A stretch of DNA of 50,780 nucleotides from SIG607 sp045614505 (GTDB lineage: Bacteria; Bacillota; Clostridia; Oscillospirales; Acutalibacteraceae), in contig JAZLDA010000089.1 of NCBI GenBank assembly GCA_045614505.1, positions 1 through 50,780 of the forward strand, read 5' to 3'. Every line of letters starts with the position of its first letter. Positions within the stretch are counted from its first letter, which is position 1. A program made the position numbers and the translations under genes. Shown piece after piece: positions 1 through 7,538 of the stretch. The notes beneath the pieces are model-generated. The model was not told the DNA's origin. It worked only from the letters and a program-made list of their open reading frames with translations, and made no database searches.

Positions 1-213
1 GCTTCCGCCAAGCAATGAAACGAAAAATCCTGCGGCAATAGCAGTATATATTCCTTGTGCAGGCTCGACACCCGAAGCCAGCGCCAATGCAATAGACAAA
101 GGCAAGGCGATAATGGCAACTATAATACCTGCCGTTAAATCCTTTACAAATTGTGCGCCGTTGTATCCTTTAAGCGCATCGCAAATTTTAGGTTTAAGAT
201 AAAATTCCTTCAT
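1..213 (-). CDS. SulP-family anion permease, N-terminal part (runs off the left edge)
   Basis: The visible 71 codons begin MKEFYLKPKI and continue with a hydrophobic stretch containing LTAGIIVAIIALPLSIALAL, then ASGVEPAQGIYTAIAAGF and LLGGS. This is the start of the SulP (SLC26-type) transporter fold, whose members move sulfate, bicarbonate or other anions across the cytoplasmic membrane. The first transmembrane segment and the P-x-x-G-L/I-Y signature are visible; the rest, including any STAS domain, lies outside the window. The start ATG is preceded by AAAAAGGGG with good spacing and by its own promoter. The substrate cannot be told from this fragment. Confidence 0.88.
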   Translation of the reverse strand, partial: MKEFYLKPKICDALKGYNGAQFVKDLTAGIIVAIIALPLSIALALASGVEPAQGIYTAIAAGFFVSLLGGS

Positions 214-241
214 AATTCATTCCCCTTTTTTAGCATAGGAA

Positions 242-270
242 AGTATACCACAATGATTTTAAAAAGTAAA
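242..270 (-). promoter_or_regulatory. Sigma-A promoter of the sulP-type gene
   Basis: Read on the minus strand: TTTACT, 17 bases, TATACT, with TGG before the -10 box making it an extended -10. Transcription would start near 235, giving a leader of about 20 bases that carries the ribosome binding site. It is back to back with the promoter of the small RNA candidate. Confidence 0.75.
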
Positions 271-277
271 TATATTA

Positions 278-307
278 TTGATTTTTTGTGAGAATAGTGT
301 TAAAATA
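278..307 (+). promoter_or_regulatory. Promoter of a candidate small RNA
   Basis: TTGATT at 278-283, 18 bases, TAAAAT at 302-307. The predicted start, about 313-315, falls on the first base of the long inverted repeat that begins at 314, and no protein gene follows on this strand. Confidence 0.6.
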
Positions 308-313
308 TATATG

Positions 314-470
314 CCACATAAGTTAATATCGCAATTTGCAGGAGAAGTGTTTTTATTTTAGCAAAAACGCATTCTCTTAATTTGTCTTTCTCTTGCAGAT
401 TGCATAACTTGTGTGGCGCAAGTTGGAGCTATGCGTTTTTCGTGCGTAGCTTCGGCTGCGCACTTTTTTA
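314..470 (+). ncRNA. Candidate structured small RNA between sulP and rplQ
   Basis: The 5' arm 314-346 pairs with 388-417: GCCACATAAGTT with AACTTGTGTGGC (12 pairs), a small internal loop, then a further 16 pairs (GCAATTTGCAGGAGAA with TTCTCTTGCAGATTGC, G-U included). The apex holds a second hairpin (GTGTTTTT with AAAAACGC) and a pyrimidine-rich single strand. A linker follows, then a terminator. AAAAACGCAT near 363-372 can also pair with ATGCGTTTTT at 431-440, and AGCTATGCG can pair with the terminator's 5' arm, so alternative folds exist. The bounded promoter-stem-terminator layout resembles 6S RNA or an independent regulatory RNA, but I cannot match it to a known family. No start codon with a sensible ribosome binding site explains it. 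Confidence 0.55.
442..470 (+). terminator. Rho-independent terminator of the small RNA candidate
   Basis: GTGCGTAGC and GCTGCGCAC form a 9-bp stem (one G-U pair) closed by a TTCG tetraloop with a C-G closing pair, followed by six T residues on the + strand. The orientation points to a + strand transcript ending here. Confidence 0.75.
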
Positions 471-505
471 TTTTGTGTTCCCTCAGTTTTTTGCGACATA
501 AACTT

Positions 506-540
506 AGAAAAACCGTTCTGTATAAAGGAACGGTTTTTCT
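506..540. terminator. Second hairpin downstream of rplQ, usable on either strand
   Basis: AGAAAAACCGTTC is repeated perfectly in inverted orientation around a 9-base loop, with A/T runs at the base on both strands. It probably backs up the superoperon terminator just upstream of it and separates it from the small RNA unit. Confidence 0.7.
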
Positions 541-559
541 ATATTAAAATCATTATTAC

Positions 560-591
560 AAAAAACCCTCTGTTTTCACAGAGGGTTTTTT
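560..591 (-). terminator. Main terminator of the ribosomal superoperon
   Basis: ACCCTCTGT and ACAGAGGGT flank a four-base loop that reads GAAA on the minus strand, followed by a T run. It lies about 75 bases past the rplQ stop codon. Confidence 0.88.
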
Positions 592-665
592 CAGAACTAT
601 TTAACCTTAGTCGTCACTTTACAAAACAGATTTCTGCTTTACAACGTGATGACCAAAGAAGCTGA

Positions 666-1007
666 TTATACCAACTCGATAATAGCCATCTCAGCAGCAT
701 CACCGCGGCGGGGGCCGGTCTTGGTGATACGGCAGTAACCGCCGTTTCTGTCAGCATAACGGGGAGCAATTTCATCGTAAAGTTTCTTTACAACGTCGCC
801 CTTAGTTATGAAAGCATAAGCCTGACGCTTGCTGTGTAAACTGGTATCTTTAGCGAGTGTAATATATTTTTCAGCCATTGCACGAACTTCTTTTGCACGA
901 GTTACGGTAGTCTCAATCTTGCCGTTTTCAAGCAGGAAGGTTACCATTGCTCTGAGCATAGCAGTTCTGTGGTCACTGGTTCTGCCGAGTTTTCTTGTAC
1001 CTGGCAT
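666..1007 (-). CDS. rplQ: 50S ribosomal protein L17
   Basis: Last gene of the superoperon, 113 residues, the usual bacterial length. The N terminus MPGTRKLGRTSDHRTAMLR and the C-terminal GPRRGDAAEMAIIEL are typical of L17, which sits near the exit tunnel of the large subunit. It follows rpoA by 19 bases with a GGAGT site (AAGGAGTGAATATCC before ATG), so it is co-transcribed and followed directly by two terminators. Confidence 0.97.
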   Translation of the reverse strand: MPGTRKLGRTSDHRTAMLRAMVTFLLENGKIETTVTRAKEVRAMAEKYITLAKDTSLHSKRQAYAFITKGDVVKKLYDEIAPRYADRNGGYCRITKTGPRRGDAAEMAIIELV

Positions 1008-1026
1008 GGATATTCACTCCTTACAA

Positions 1027-1977
1027 TTATTCGTCGTCACTTTTAAGGCTATAGCCAAAGGAATTAAGCTTTGCAATAACCTCTTCAAGTGATTTACGGC
1101 CGAGGTTTCTGACCTTCATCATATCTTCTTCAGACTTATTAATGAGGTCCTCTACCGTATTGATGCCTGCGCGTTTAAGGCAGTTAAAGCTGCGAACAGA
1201 AAGGTCAAGCTCTTCAATAGTCATATTGAGAACCTTCTCATTATTATTGTCACCCTTTTCAGCCATAATGCTCTCAGTTTCGCTTGCACCCTCAGTGAGT
1301 TCAAGGAAGAGTTCAAAATGTTCCATAAGGATTTTCGCAGATAAAGAAACTGCTTCGTTAGCTTTGATGGAGCCGTCGGTCCACACCTCTAATGTAAGGC
1401 GGCCCTTGTCTGTAACCTTACCTACACGGGTATTGTCAACAGTGGGATTTACCTTTAATACAGGGGTGAAAATCGAATCAACGGGAATAACTCCGATAAT
1501 TGATTGCGCCGGCTTGTTCTGGTCTGCCTGTACATAGCCTCTGCCCTTGTCTATGGTCATTTCCATATTGAGCTTAGCTCCCTCGCCGAGGGTTGCAATG
1601 TACAGTTCGGGATTTAAAATCTCGACCTCAGAATCGCACTTGATACTGGCGCCTGTAACTACACAGGGGCCTTCTGCCTCAACATAAACAGTCTTGGGAG
1701 CGTCGCCAAGGAGTTTGGGAACAAGACCCTTAATGTTGAGTATAATTTCAGTAACCTCTTCCTTTACACCGGGAAGAGTGGAAAATTCGTGAACTACACC
1801 GTCGATTTTAACGGTAGTTACAGCAGCACCGGGAAGTGTGGAGAGAAGAACTCTGCGCATACTGTTTCCGAGTGTTGTTGCATAGCCACGTTCGAGAGGC
1901 TCCATTACGAATTTTCCGTAAGTGCCGTCATTTGTTAATTCAAGCGTTTCTATTCTGGGCTTTTCAATCTCTATCAT
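1027..1977 (-). CDS. rpoA: DNA-directed RNA polymerase alpha subunit
   Basis: 316 residues. The N-terminal dimerisation domain (about 1-230) carries the hallmark EPLERGYATTLGNSMRRVLL and the C-terminal domain (about 245-316) has LDLSVRSFNCLKRAGINTV and VRNLGRKSLEEV, the helix-hairpin-helix part that contacts UP elements and regulators. The linker is acidic and asparagine-rich. It lies between rpsD and rplQ, as in most bacteria, with GGAG placed before the ATG. An 83-base spacer separates it from rpsD, the longest gap in the alpha part of the operon. Confidence 0.98.
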   Translation of the reverse strand: MIEIEKPRIETLELTNDGTYGKFVMEPLERGYATTLGNSMRRVLLSTLPGAAVTTVKIDGVVHEFSTLPGVKEEVTEIILNIKGLVPKLLGDAPKTVYVEAEGPCVVTGASIKCDSEVEILNPELYIATLGEGAKLNMEMTIDKGRGYVQADQNKPAQSIIGVIPVDSIFTPVLKVNPTVDNTRVGKVTDKGRLTLEVWTDGSIKANEAVSLSAKILMEHFELFLELTEGASETESIMAEKGDNNNEKVLNMTIEELDLSVRSFNCLKRAGINTVEDLINKSEEDMMKVRNLGRKSLEEVIAKLNSFGYSLKSDDE

Positions 1978-2012
1978 TTAAAAGCTCCATTCTCCGTAGA
2001 TAAATTTTTTAA

Positions 2013-2045
2013 TATCGGATAGATTATACGGGAATATATCCGACT
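2013..2045 (-). promoter_or_regulatory. Inverted repeat and possible weak internal promoter before rpoA
   Basis: In the rpsD-rpoA spacer, TCGGATA and TATCCGA form an inverted repeat around 15 bases. On the minus strand the loop contains TATAAT, but no good -35 box stands at 17 bases. It may be a hairpin in the mRNA, a weak promoter for rpoA-rplQ, or chance. Confidence 0.3.
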
Positions 2046-2060
2046 GTAATTAATGCTTAA

Positions 2061-2687
2061 TTACTTAGAGTAGAATTCGACGATGGGCTGTTCCTCAACG
2101 GGAGCGTCAATCTGATCACGCTCAGGTAAAGCAATAATCTTTGCTTCACACTTGTCTTTGTCAACATCAATCCAAGCAGGAGCAGGTCTGGAACCGTTAG
2201 CTTCTACTACGTTCTTCATCTTATCAAGAGCCTTGCTCTTGTCGCAGATAGCGATTACATCGCCTGCCTTTAAAAGATAAGAAGCGATATCAACACGAGA
2301 ACCGTTAACCTCAAAGTGACCGTGACCGATAAGCTGACGAGCTTCGGCTCTGGAAGAAGCGAAACCAACTCTATATACAACGTTATCGAGACGGCTTTCG
2401 AGAATCTTTAAGAGGTTTTCACCAGTAACACCCTGTTTTCTCTCAGCAATTTCAAAATAGTGACGGAACTGTCCTTCCTGAACGCCGTAGAAACGACGAG
2501 CCCTCTGCTTAGCACGAAGCTGAAGACCGTATTCGGAAGACTTCTTACGTCCCTGACCATGCTGACCGGGAGCATAAGCTCTTACAGCGATGGAACATTT
2601 ATCAGAATAGCAGCGTTCACCCTTTAAGAACAGTTTCTGTCCTTCACGGCGGCAAAGTCTGCAAACTGCACCGGTATATCTTGCCAT
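2061..2687 (-). CDS. rpsD: 30S ribosomal protein S4, zinc-type
   Basis: 208 residues. Four cysteines near the N terminus (C9, C12, C26, C31 in CRLCRREGQKLFLKGERCYSDKC) mark the zinc-binding form of S4. The S4 RNA-binding domain follows (RLDNVVYRVGFASSRAEARQLIGHGHF). S4 is a primary 16S rRNA binder and in Firmicutes usually represses its own synthesis, but here it is inside the alpha operon rather than alone. Ribosome binding site GGAGG before the ATG. Confidence 0.97.
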   Translation of the reverse strand: MARYTGAVCRLCRREGQKLFLKGERCYSDKCSIAVRAYAPGQHGQGRKKSSEYGLQLRAKQRARRFYGVQEGQFRHYFEIAERKQGVTGENLLKILESRLDNVVYRVGFASSRAEARQLIGHGHFEVNGSRVDIASYLLKAGDVIAICDKSKALDKMKNVVEANGSRPAPAWIDVDKDKCEAKIIALPERDQIDAPVEEQPIVEFYSK

Positions 2688-2711
2688 GTTTTACACCTCC
2701 AACTAATTCGG

Positions 2712-3110
2712 TTATACGCGTCTTCTCTTAGGAGGACGGCAGCCATTGTGCGGGATAGGAGTTACGTCTTTAATCATAGTAACTTCAAGTCCTGCAGACT
2801 GTAATGCACGGATAGCAGCCTCACGGCCAGCACCGGGACCTTTAACAAATACTTCTACAATCTTAAGACCGTGCTCCATAGCAGCCTTGGCAGCAGTCTC
2901 AGCAGCGCTCTGGGCAGCGAAAGGAGTGGACTTTCTGGAACCTCTGAAGCCGAGTTCGCCGGCAGAAGCCCAGGAAAGAGCATTACCCTGAGAATCGGTA
3001 ATGGTTACAATTGTATTGTTGAAGGTAGACTGGATATGAGCGGCGCCACGTTCAATGTTTTTCTTTTCGCGACGTCTACGGGTAGACGTTTTAGCCTTAG
3101 CAGTAGCCAT
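2712..3110 (-). CDS. rpsK: 30S ribosomal protein S11
   Basis: 132 residues with the S11 signatures HIQSTFNNTIVTITDSQGN and ITPIPHNGCRPPKRRRV-like C terminus (VTPIPHNGCRPPKRRRV). The basic N-terminal tail is typical. S11 lies on the small-subunit platform. Gene order rpsM-rpsK-rpsD-rpoA is the standard alpha operon order, and it starts 17 bases after rpsM with AGGAGGA upstream. Confidence 0.97.
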   Translation of the reverse strand: MATAKAKTSTRRRREKKNIERGAAHIQSTFNNTIVTITDSQGNALSWASAGELGFRGSRKSTPFAAQSAAETAAKAAMEHGLKIVEVFVKGPGAGREAAIRALQSAGLEVTMIKDVTPIPHNGCRPPKRRRV

Positions 3111-3127
3111 ATTATCTTCCTCCTGAC

Positions 3128-3496
3128 TTATTTCTTCTTGTTAGCAATGGTCTTCTTGGGACCCTTACGGGTACGGGCATTGGTCTTGGAACGCTGACCT
3201 CTTACCGGTAAGCCCTTGCGATGACGAAGGCCTCTGTAACTTCCGATTTCAATAAGTCTCTTGATGTCAAATGCTACGGTACGGCGACGGTCACCTTCAA
3301 CCTGAAGGTTGTGGTCGATATACTCACGCAGCTTAGAAATATCATCTTCGGTCAAATCTTTGACACGGGTATCCGGATTAACTCCGGTGGCCGCAAGAAT
3401 TTCTCTGGATGTTGTAAGTCCGATGCCGAAAATATATGTGAGACCAATCTCAACACGCTTGTTATTCGGCAGATCTACACCAGCAATACGAGCCAT
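3128..3496 (-). CDS. rpsM: 30S ribosomal protein S13
   Basis: 122 residues from MARIAGVDLPNNKR. The frame is open further upstream, but that extension runs through rpmJ and has no ribosome binding site, whereas GGAGGTG stands in front of this ATG. The helix-two-turn-helix region and the basic C-terminal tail (GQRSKTNARTRKGPKK) that contacts tRNA in the P site are present. Follows rpmJ by 31 bases. Confidence 0.96.
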   Translation of the reverse strand: MARIAGVDLPNNKRVEIGLTYIFGIGLTTSREILAATGVNPDTRVKDLTEDDISKLREYIDHNLQVEGDRRRTVAFDIKRLIEIGSYRGLRHRKGLPVRGQRSKTNARTRKGPKKTIANKKK

Positions 3497-3527
3497 ATTT
3501 AATACACCTCCACTGTATAGCGCGGGA

Positions 3528-3641
3528 TTAACCCTGACGCTGTTTGTGCTTGGGGTTCTCACAGATTACCATGATTTTACCCTTGCGCTTGATGATTTTG
3601 CATTTTTCGCAAATCTTTTTTACAGAAGGTCTGACTTTCAT
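3528..3641 (-). CDS. rpmJ: 50S ribosomal protein L36, zinc-type
   Basis: A 37-codon gene found by translating the infA-rpsM gap: it begins MKVRPSVKKICEKCKIIKRK and ends ENPKHKQRQG. The C-x2-C-x12-C-x4-H pattern is the zinc-binding ribbon of the normal (C+) form of L36, the smallest large-subunit protein. AGGAGGG is well spaced before the ATG. The infA-rpmJ-rpsM order is standard in Firmicutes. Confidence 0.95.
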   Translation of the reverse strand: MKVRPSVKKICEKCKIIKRKGKIMVICENPKHKQRQG

Positions 3642-3673
3642 TTGGATTACCCTCCTAGTTTTTTCTGACCGTC

Positions 3674-3892
3674 TTACTTGGAACGCCAGGTAATGCGTCC
3701 TTTGGACAGGTCGTACGGAGACATTTCAACTGTTACCTTATCGCCGGGAAGAATACGAATAAAGTTCATACGTAATTTTCCGGAAATATGAGCAAGAATT
3801 GTGTGTCCCCCTTGAATTTCAACTTTGAACATTGCATTGGGCATGGTCTCTACTACAGTACCCTCTAATTCAATTACATCTTCTTTAGACAT
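3674..3892 (-). CDS. infA: Translation initiation factor IF-1
   Basis: 72 residues, one S1-like OB fold: MSKEDVIELEGTVVE, NAMFKVEI, HISGKLRMNFIRILPGD and DLSKGRITWR are all typical. IF-1 occupies the A site during initiation. It follows the KOW-domain gene by 14 bases with AAGGAGGA upstream. Confidence 0.97.
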   Translation of the reverse strand: MSKEDVIELEGTVVETMPNAMFKVEIQGGHTILAHISGKLRMNFIRILPGDKVTVEMSPYDLSKGRITWRSK

Positions 3893-3906
3893 AACTGGAA
3901 TCCTCC

Positions 3907-4140
3907 TTATAATTCACAGTGCTTTAAAGCACGGCGTAATGATTTGTTTGAAATAATTTCTTCTTCATTAAGACTTCGGCCGGTAGAAATGAGATGCCGA
4001 CTGTTTTTGCGTTTCGGCCGTTCCAGAGGTCGGGCTTTACCGTCCGCCACTAAAACAAATCCATCGCACTCACCTATTACGGCGAGCAAACTGTTTTTAT
4101 CTCTTCCGGCAACAGACATTACCACTTCCATAGGTTTCAT
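3907..4140 (-). CDS. KOW-domain RNA-binding protein (L14e-like)
   Basis: 77 residues. The start EVVMSVAGRDKNSLLAVIG and the following FVLVADGKARPLERPKRKN match the small KOW-type proteins that Clostridia carry between map and infA. The fold resembles archaeal/eukaryotic L14e and an RNA-binding role on the ribosome is inferred. The function is not established to my knowledge. It is 8 bases after map and surely co-transcribed with the translation genes. Confidence 0.85.
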   Translation of the reverse strand: MKPMEVVMSVAGRDKNSLLAVIGECDGFVLVADGKARPLERPKRKNSRHLISTGRSLNEEEIISNKSLRRALKHCEL

Positions 4141-4148
4141 AACATCAC

Positions 4149-4898
4149 CTACGGGGTAGTCAGTATCTGCGGGCCGTCAGTGGTTATCGCTATAGTATGC
4201 TCAAAATGAGCAGAGAGCGAACCGTCCTTTGTTTCAACCGTCCAACCGTCTGATAAGGTTTTAACTCCGGGCAATCCCATATTGATCATAGGCTCAATAG
4301 CGATTGTCATTCCCGGCATCAAACGGATTCCCTTTCCGGATGTACCGTAATTCGGGACCTCAGGTGCTTCATGCAGCTTGGTGCCCACTCCGTGTCCCAC
4401 GAATTCGCGGACAACTGAAAAGCCCCTTGCTTCGACATAATGCTGGATTGCATAGCCTATATCGCCGATTCTGCCGCCTGCGCGAGCAGCCTTAATGCCT
4501 TCATAAAGGCTTTCTCTGGTCGCGTCTATCAGCCGCTTCGCTTCATCGGAGATGTCACCGACTGCGAAAGTGGCGGCATTATCACCGTTATAGCCTTCAA
4601 AAGCCGCTCCTAAATCAACGCTGACGATGTCGCCTGCTTTGAGAATGCGTTTTTTTGAAGGTATGCCGTGAATCACCTCATTGTTTATGGATATACAAGC
4701 CGTTGCGGGATAACCTGAATAACCTTTGAAGTTGGGTGTTGCACCACAACTTCTGATATAATCTTCAGCGATTTTATCAAGCTCTCCGGTGGAAATCCCG
4801 GGCTCAATCGACTTGCCAACCAACTGTAATGCTCCTGCCGATATTCTGCATGCTTTTTGCATACTCAATAGTTCACGGCTGGTTTTTAGCACTATCAT
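4149..4898 (-). CDS. map: Methionine aminopeptidase, type I
   Basis: 249 residues, a short type I enzyme without N-terminal extension. It removes the initiator methionine from nascent proteins in the cytosol. The metal ligands are visible: Asp in SVDLGAAFEGYNGDNAATF (two), His in VREFVGHGVG, Glu in IAIEPM and Glu in AHFEHTIAI. It starts two bases after the adk stop, with its GGAGA site inside the end of adk, so the two are translationally close. The adk-map pair after secY is the usual Firmicute arrangement. Confidence 0.97.
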   Translation of the reverse strand: MIVLKTSRELLSMQKACRISAGALQLVGKSIEPGISTGELDKIAEDYIRSCGATPNFKGYSGYPATACISINNEVIHGIPSKKRILKAGDIVSVDLGAAFEGYNGDNAATFAVGDISDEAKRLIDATRESLYEGIKAARAGGRIGDIGYAIQHYVEARGFSVVREFVGHGVGTKLHEAPEVPNYGTSGKGIRLMPGMTIAIEPMINMGLPGVKTLSDGWTVETKDGSLSAHFEHTIAITTDGPQILTTP

Positions 4899-4900
4899 AA

Positions 4901-5533
4901 CTAAATCTCCAGTGCCTCAAAGACAGCTTCCGTTGTCTTTTCAACAGTATCCATACCTTTAACGGTAATAAGCTTGCCCTGAGCCTTATAGTAGGCAACA
5001 AGTGGCTCTGTCTGCTGGTGATAAACTTCCAGTCGGTTAAGCACCGTTGCGGGCTCATCATCCTTACGGATAACAAGGTTTCCGCCGCAGAGATTGCAGA
5101 TGCCGTCCTTATCGGGCTTCTTATACTCGGTATGGTAGCTTGTTCCGCACTTTTCGCAAACGCGTCTGCCGGACATACGCTTTACTATTTCAGAGTCATC
5201 CACCTCAATAGAAAGCACGGTGTCAACAGCAGAGCCCATAGCGTCAAGCGCCTCGGCCTGAGGAATTGTGCGGGGGAAACCGTCCAGAATGTAACCGTTT
5301 GCACAGTCACTTTCACTTAGTCTCTCCTTAACGATTCCGATAACAACCTCATCGGGAACAAGGCTTCCTGCGTCAATATAAGATTTAGCTACCTTTCCCA
5401 TTTCTGTGCCGTTCTTTAAAGCGGCGCGGATTATATTACCGGTAGAAATGGTGGGAATATTACATTTTGCGGAAATAAATTCTGCCTGAGTACCTTTGCC
5501 GGCACCCGGCGCACCCAAAAGAATGAGCTTCAT
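4901..5533 (-). CDS. adk: Adenylate kinase with zinc-binding lid
   Basis: 210 residues from MKLILLGAPGAGKGTQAEF. The P-loop covers residues 7-15. The lid carries four cysteines (126, 129, 146, 149; CEKC and CNLC), the structural zinc site common in Gram-positive adenylate kinases. LDGFPRT binds AMP. Catalyses ATP + AMP to 2 ADP. An upstream in-frame ATG would add 8 residues and overlap secY, but AAGGAG stands before the chosen start. The 16-base gap to secY supports co-transcription. Confidence 0.97.
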   Translation of the reverse strand: MKLILLGAPGAGKGTQAEFISAKCNIPTISTGNIIRAALKNGTEMGKVAKSYIDAGSLVPDEVVIGIVKERLSESDCANGYILDGFPRTIPQAEALDAMGSAVDTVLSIEVDDSEIVKRMSGRRVCEKCGTSYHTEYKKPDKDGICNLCGGNLVIRKDDEPATVLNRLEVYHQQTEPLVAYYKAQGKLITVKGMDTVEKTTEAVFEALEI

Positions 5534-5549
5534 ATAAGATCTCCTTTTC

Positions 5550-6827
5550 TTAATCAAGGAATCCCTTGTAGTGACGCATCATCATCTGAGATTCGAGGTT
5601 TTGAACTGTATCAAGTGCAACACCTACAAGAATCAGCATTGAGGTACCGCCGAGGGAAATGTTCATTCCGCCGATCTGACCTACTGCGATAGGAAGTATT
5701 GCAACAACACTCAGGAAGAATGCGCCCATCAATGTGATTCTGGACAAAATCTTAGAAATAAAATCAGAGGTGGGCTTGCCGGGACGGATACCCGGAATTG
5801 AACCGCCGTTCTTTCTAAGGTTGTTTGTCATCTCTACGGGATTGAACTGAATGGTTGCATAGAAATATGCAAAGCCGATAATCAAAACGAAGTAGAGAAT
5901 TGCGTAGAACACACCCTGTGTGCTGAACAGACTTAAGAACTTGTACCAACTGCTCTCGGCGTTTCTCATAAATCCGAGAATCATAGTAGGTAACATAAGG
6001 ATAGAGCTGGCAAATATTACGGGCATAACGCCGGACATATTTACCTTAATCGGAATATGGGTATTCTGACCGCCGTACATCTTATTACCAACAACACGCT
6101 TAGCGTACTGTACGGGGATTCTGCGTTCTGCAGCAGTCATCCATACAACGAACATAACCAGAGCCAAGAAAAGCAGTACAATAGCAATAACCGGAACGAT
6201 CTTACTGGGATCCTGCAGGTTAGTAATAAGAACTGCTGCTGCATCGGGACCTCTAGAAATAATACCGGCAAAAAGAATCATAGAAATACCATTGCCGATA
6301 CCCTTGGTATCGATCTGCTCACCAAGCCACATAACAAGCGCGCTGCCTGCGGCAAGGCAGAGAACGATAACTACGGCTGCAAGCCAGAATACAAATCCGG
6401 AGTCTACGTTGATGCAGTTCTGGGAGTTAAGGTAAACGAAGTATGCGATACCCTGAAGAAGGCCGAGGATAACTGTTGCATAACGGGTTATCTGAGCTAA
6501 CTTCTTCTTGCCCTCTTCACCTTCCTTGGAAAGGCGCTCAAGAGCGGGGATAGCAACTGTGAGAAGCTGAATAATAATTGAAGCGTTGATGTACGGTGTA
6601 ACGGACAGAGCGAAGATAGCGCCGTATTCAAGGCCGCCGCCTGTAAGAACAGACAGGTAGCTGAAGAACTCATTGGCACCGAAGCTGTCGCTCATCATCA
6701 TTCCAACGTCTACAAAAGGAACCGGAATAACTGAACCGATACGGAAAACGATCAAAATGAAAACCGTGAAAAGGATCTTGCGTCTGATATCTTTAACAGC
6801 CCAGGCGTTTCTAAGTGTCTCTAACAC
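5550..6827 (-). CDS. secY: Protein translocase subunit SecY
   Basis: 425 residues with ten predicted membrane spans. Signatures: the N-terminal KDIRRKILFTVFILIVFRIG, the plug region after GGGLEYGAIFALSVTPYI, and the C-terminal SQMMMRHYKGFL. SecY is the channel of the Sec translocon in the cytoplasmic membrane. The start codon is GTG, two bases after the rplO stop; GAGGTGA overlapping the end of rplO serves as ribosome binding site, so translation is probably coupled. Confidence 0.98.
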   Translation of the reverse strand: MLETLRNAWAVKDIRRKILFTVFILIVFRIGSVIPVPFVDVGMMMSDSFGANEFFSYLSVLTGGGLEYGAIFALSVTPYINASIIIQLLTVAIPALERLSKEGEEGKKKLAQITRYATVILGLLQGIAYFVYLNSQNCINVDSGFVFWLAAVVIVLCLAAGSALVMWLGEQIDTKGIGNGISMILFAGIISRGPDAAAVLITNLQDPSKIVPVIAIVLLFLALVMFVVWMTAAERRIPVQYAKRVVGNKMYGGQNTHIPIKVNMSGVMPVIFASSILMLPTMILGFMRNAESSWYKFLSLFSTQGVFYAILYFVLIIGFAYFYATIQFNPVEMTNNLRKNGGSIPGIRPGKPTSDFISKILSRITLMGAFFLSVVAILPIAVGQIGGMNISLGGTSMLILVGVALDTVQNLESQMMMRHYKGFLD

Positions 6828-6829
6828 GG

Positions 6830-7270
6830 TTAAATCACCTCGGTCTTTCCGCCGGCAGCAGCAATTTTCTCAGCAGCAGAAGCAGAGAAAGCATTAAGCT
6901 TTACAGTGAGCTTCTTGGTGAGTTCGCCTTTACCGAGAACCTTTACAGGATAGGAAGCTTTCTTCACAATACCCTTATCAGCTAAAGCGGCTGCGTCAAC
7001 AACTGCACCGTCCTCGAAAACCTCGAGAGCAGATACGTTGATAGCAATAACCTCTTCAGCAAAAATGTTATTGAAGCCACGCTTCGGAACACGTCTCTGA
7101 AGGGGCATCTGACCGCCTTCGAAACCAGCAGACATACCGTGACCGGCACGTGCTTTCTGTCCCTTGTGACCTTTACCGGCAGTCTTACCATTGCCGGAGC
7201 CATGACCTCTACCGATACGTTTTGCTTCTTTTACAGAACCAAAAGCCGGGGATAATTCATGCAGTTTCAT
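6830..7270 (-). CDS. rplO: 50S ribosomal protein L15
   Basis: 146 residues from MKLHELSPAFGS. The glycine-rich RIGRGHGSGNGKTAGKGHKGQKAR stretch is the L15 hallmark (KTAGKGHKGQKAR shown). An upstream in-frame extension lacks a ribosome binding site; AAGGAGGTG precedes the chosen ATG. L15 is a late assembly protein of the large subunit. Confidence 0.96.
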   Translation of the reverse strand: MKLHELSPAFGSVKEAKRIGRGHGSGNGKTAGKGHKGQKARAGHGMSAGFEGGQMPLQRRVPKRGFNNIFAEEVIAINVSALEVFEDGAVVDAAALADKGIVKKASYPVKVLGKGELTKKLTVKLNAFSASAAEKIAAAGGKTEVI

Positions 7271-7347
7271 TTTTCGCACCTCCTTGCTTAGTGACGGAAT
7301 TTCTTCCGTTCTTTCCGCTAAAAAGCGGATATACATTGAAGCTCATT

Positions 7348-7524
7348 TTAAGCTTCGGTCACCTCAACGAGGTGTACGACTTTTTTAATTTTGCCTTTAG
7401 TAGAAGCGTTATCGGGCTGAATAGACTCGTCGCCTACTTTCTTAAGGCCTAAAGCTGCTACGGTAGCAATCTGGTCTTTCTTGGAGCCGATAGTGCTCTT
7501 TACAAGTTTAACTTTAAGTGCCAT
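7348..7524 (-). CDS. rpmD: 50S ribosomal protein L30
   Basis: A 58-codon gene located by translating the rpsE-rplO gap: MALKVKLVKSTIGSKKDQIA, then LGLKKVGD, ending VVHLVEVTEA. This is the bacterial short L30. AAGGAGGAGC is placed before its ATG. Order rpsE-rpmD-rplO is standard in the spc operon. Confidence 0.95.
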   Translation of the reverse strand: MALKVKLVKSTIGSKKDQIATVAALGLKKVGDESIQPDNASTKGKIKKVVHLVEVTEA

Positions 7525-7538
7525 TAGTCTGCTCCTCC

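Noticed and set aside
314..470. Naming the small RNA as 6S RNA
   Set aside because: The stem layout is similar but the large central bubble that defines 6S RNA is not evident, so only a candidate RNA is reported.
431..547. Short + strand reading frame starting ATGCGTTTTTCG after GGAG
   Set aside because: Only two bases separate GGAG from the ATG, and the frame runs through two terminator hairpins.
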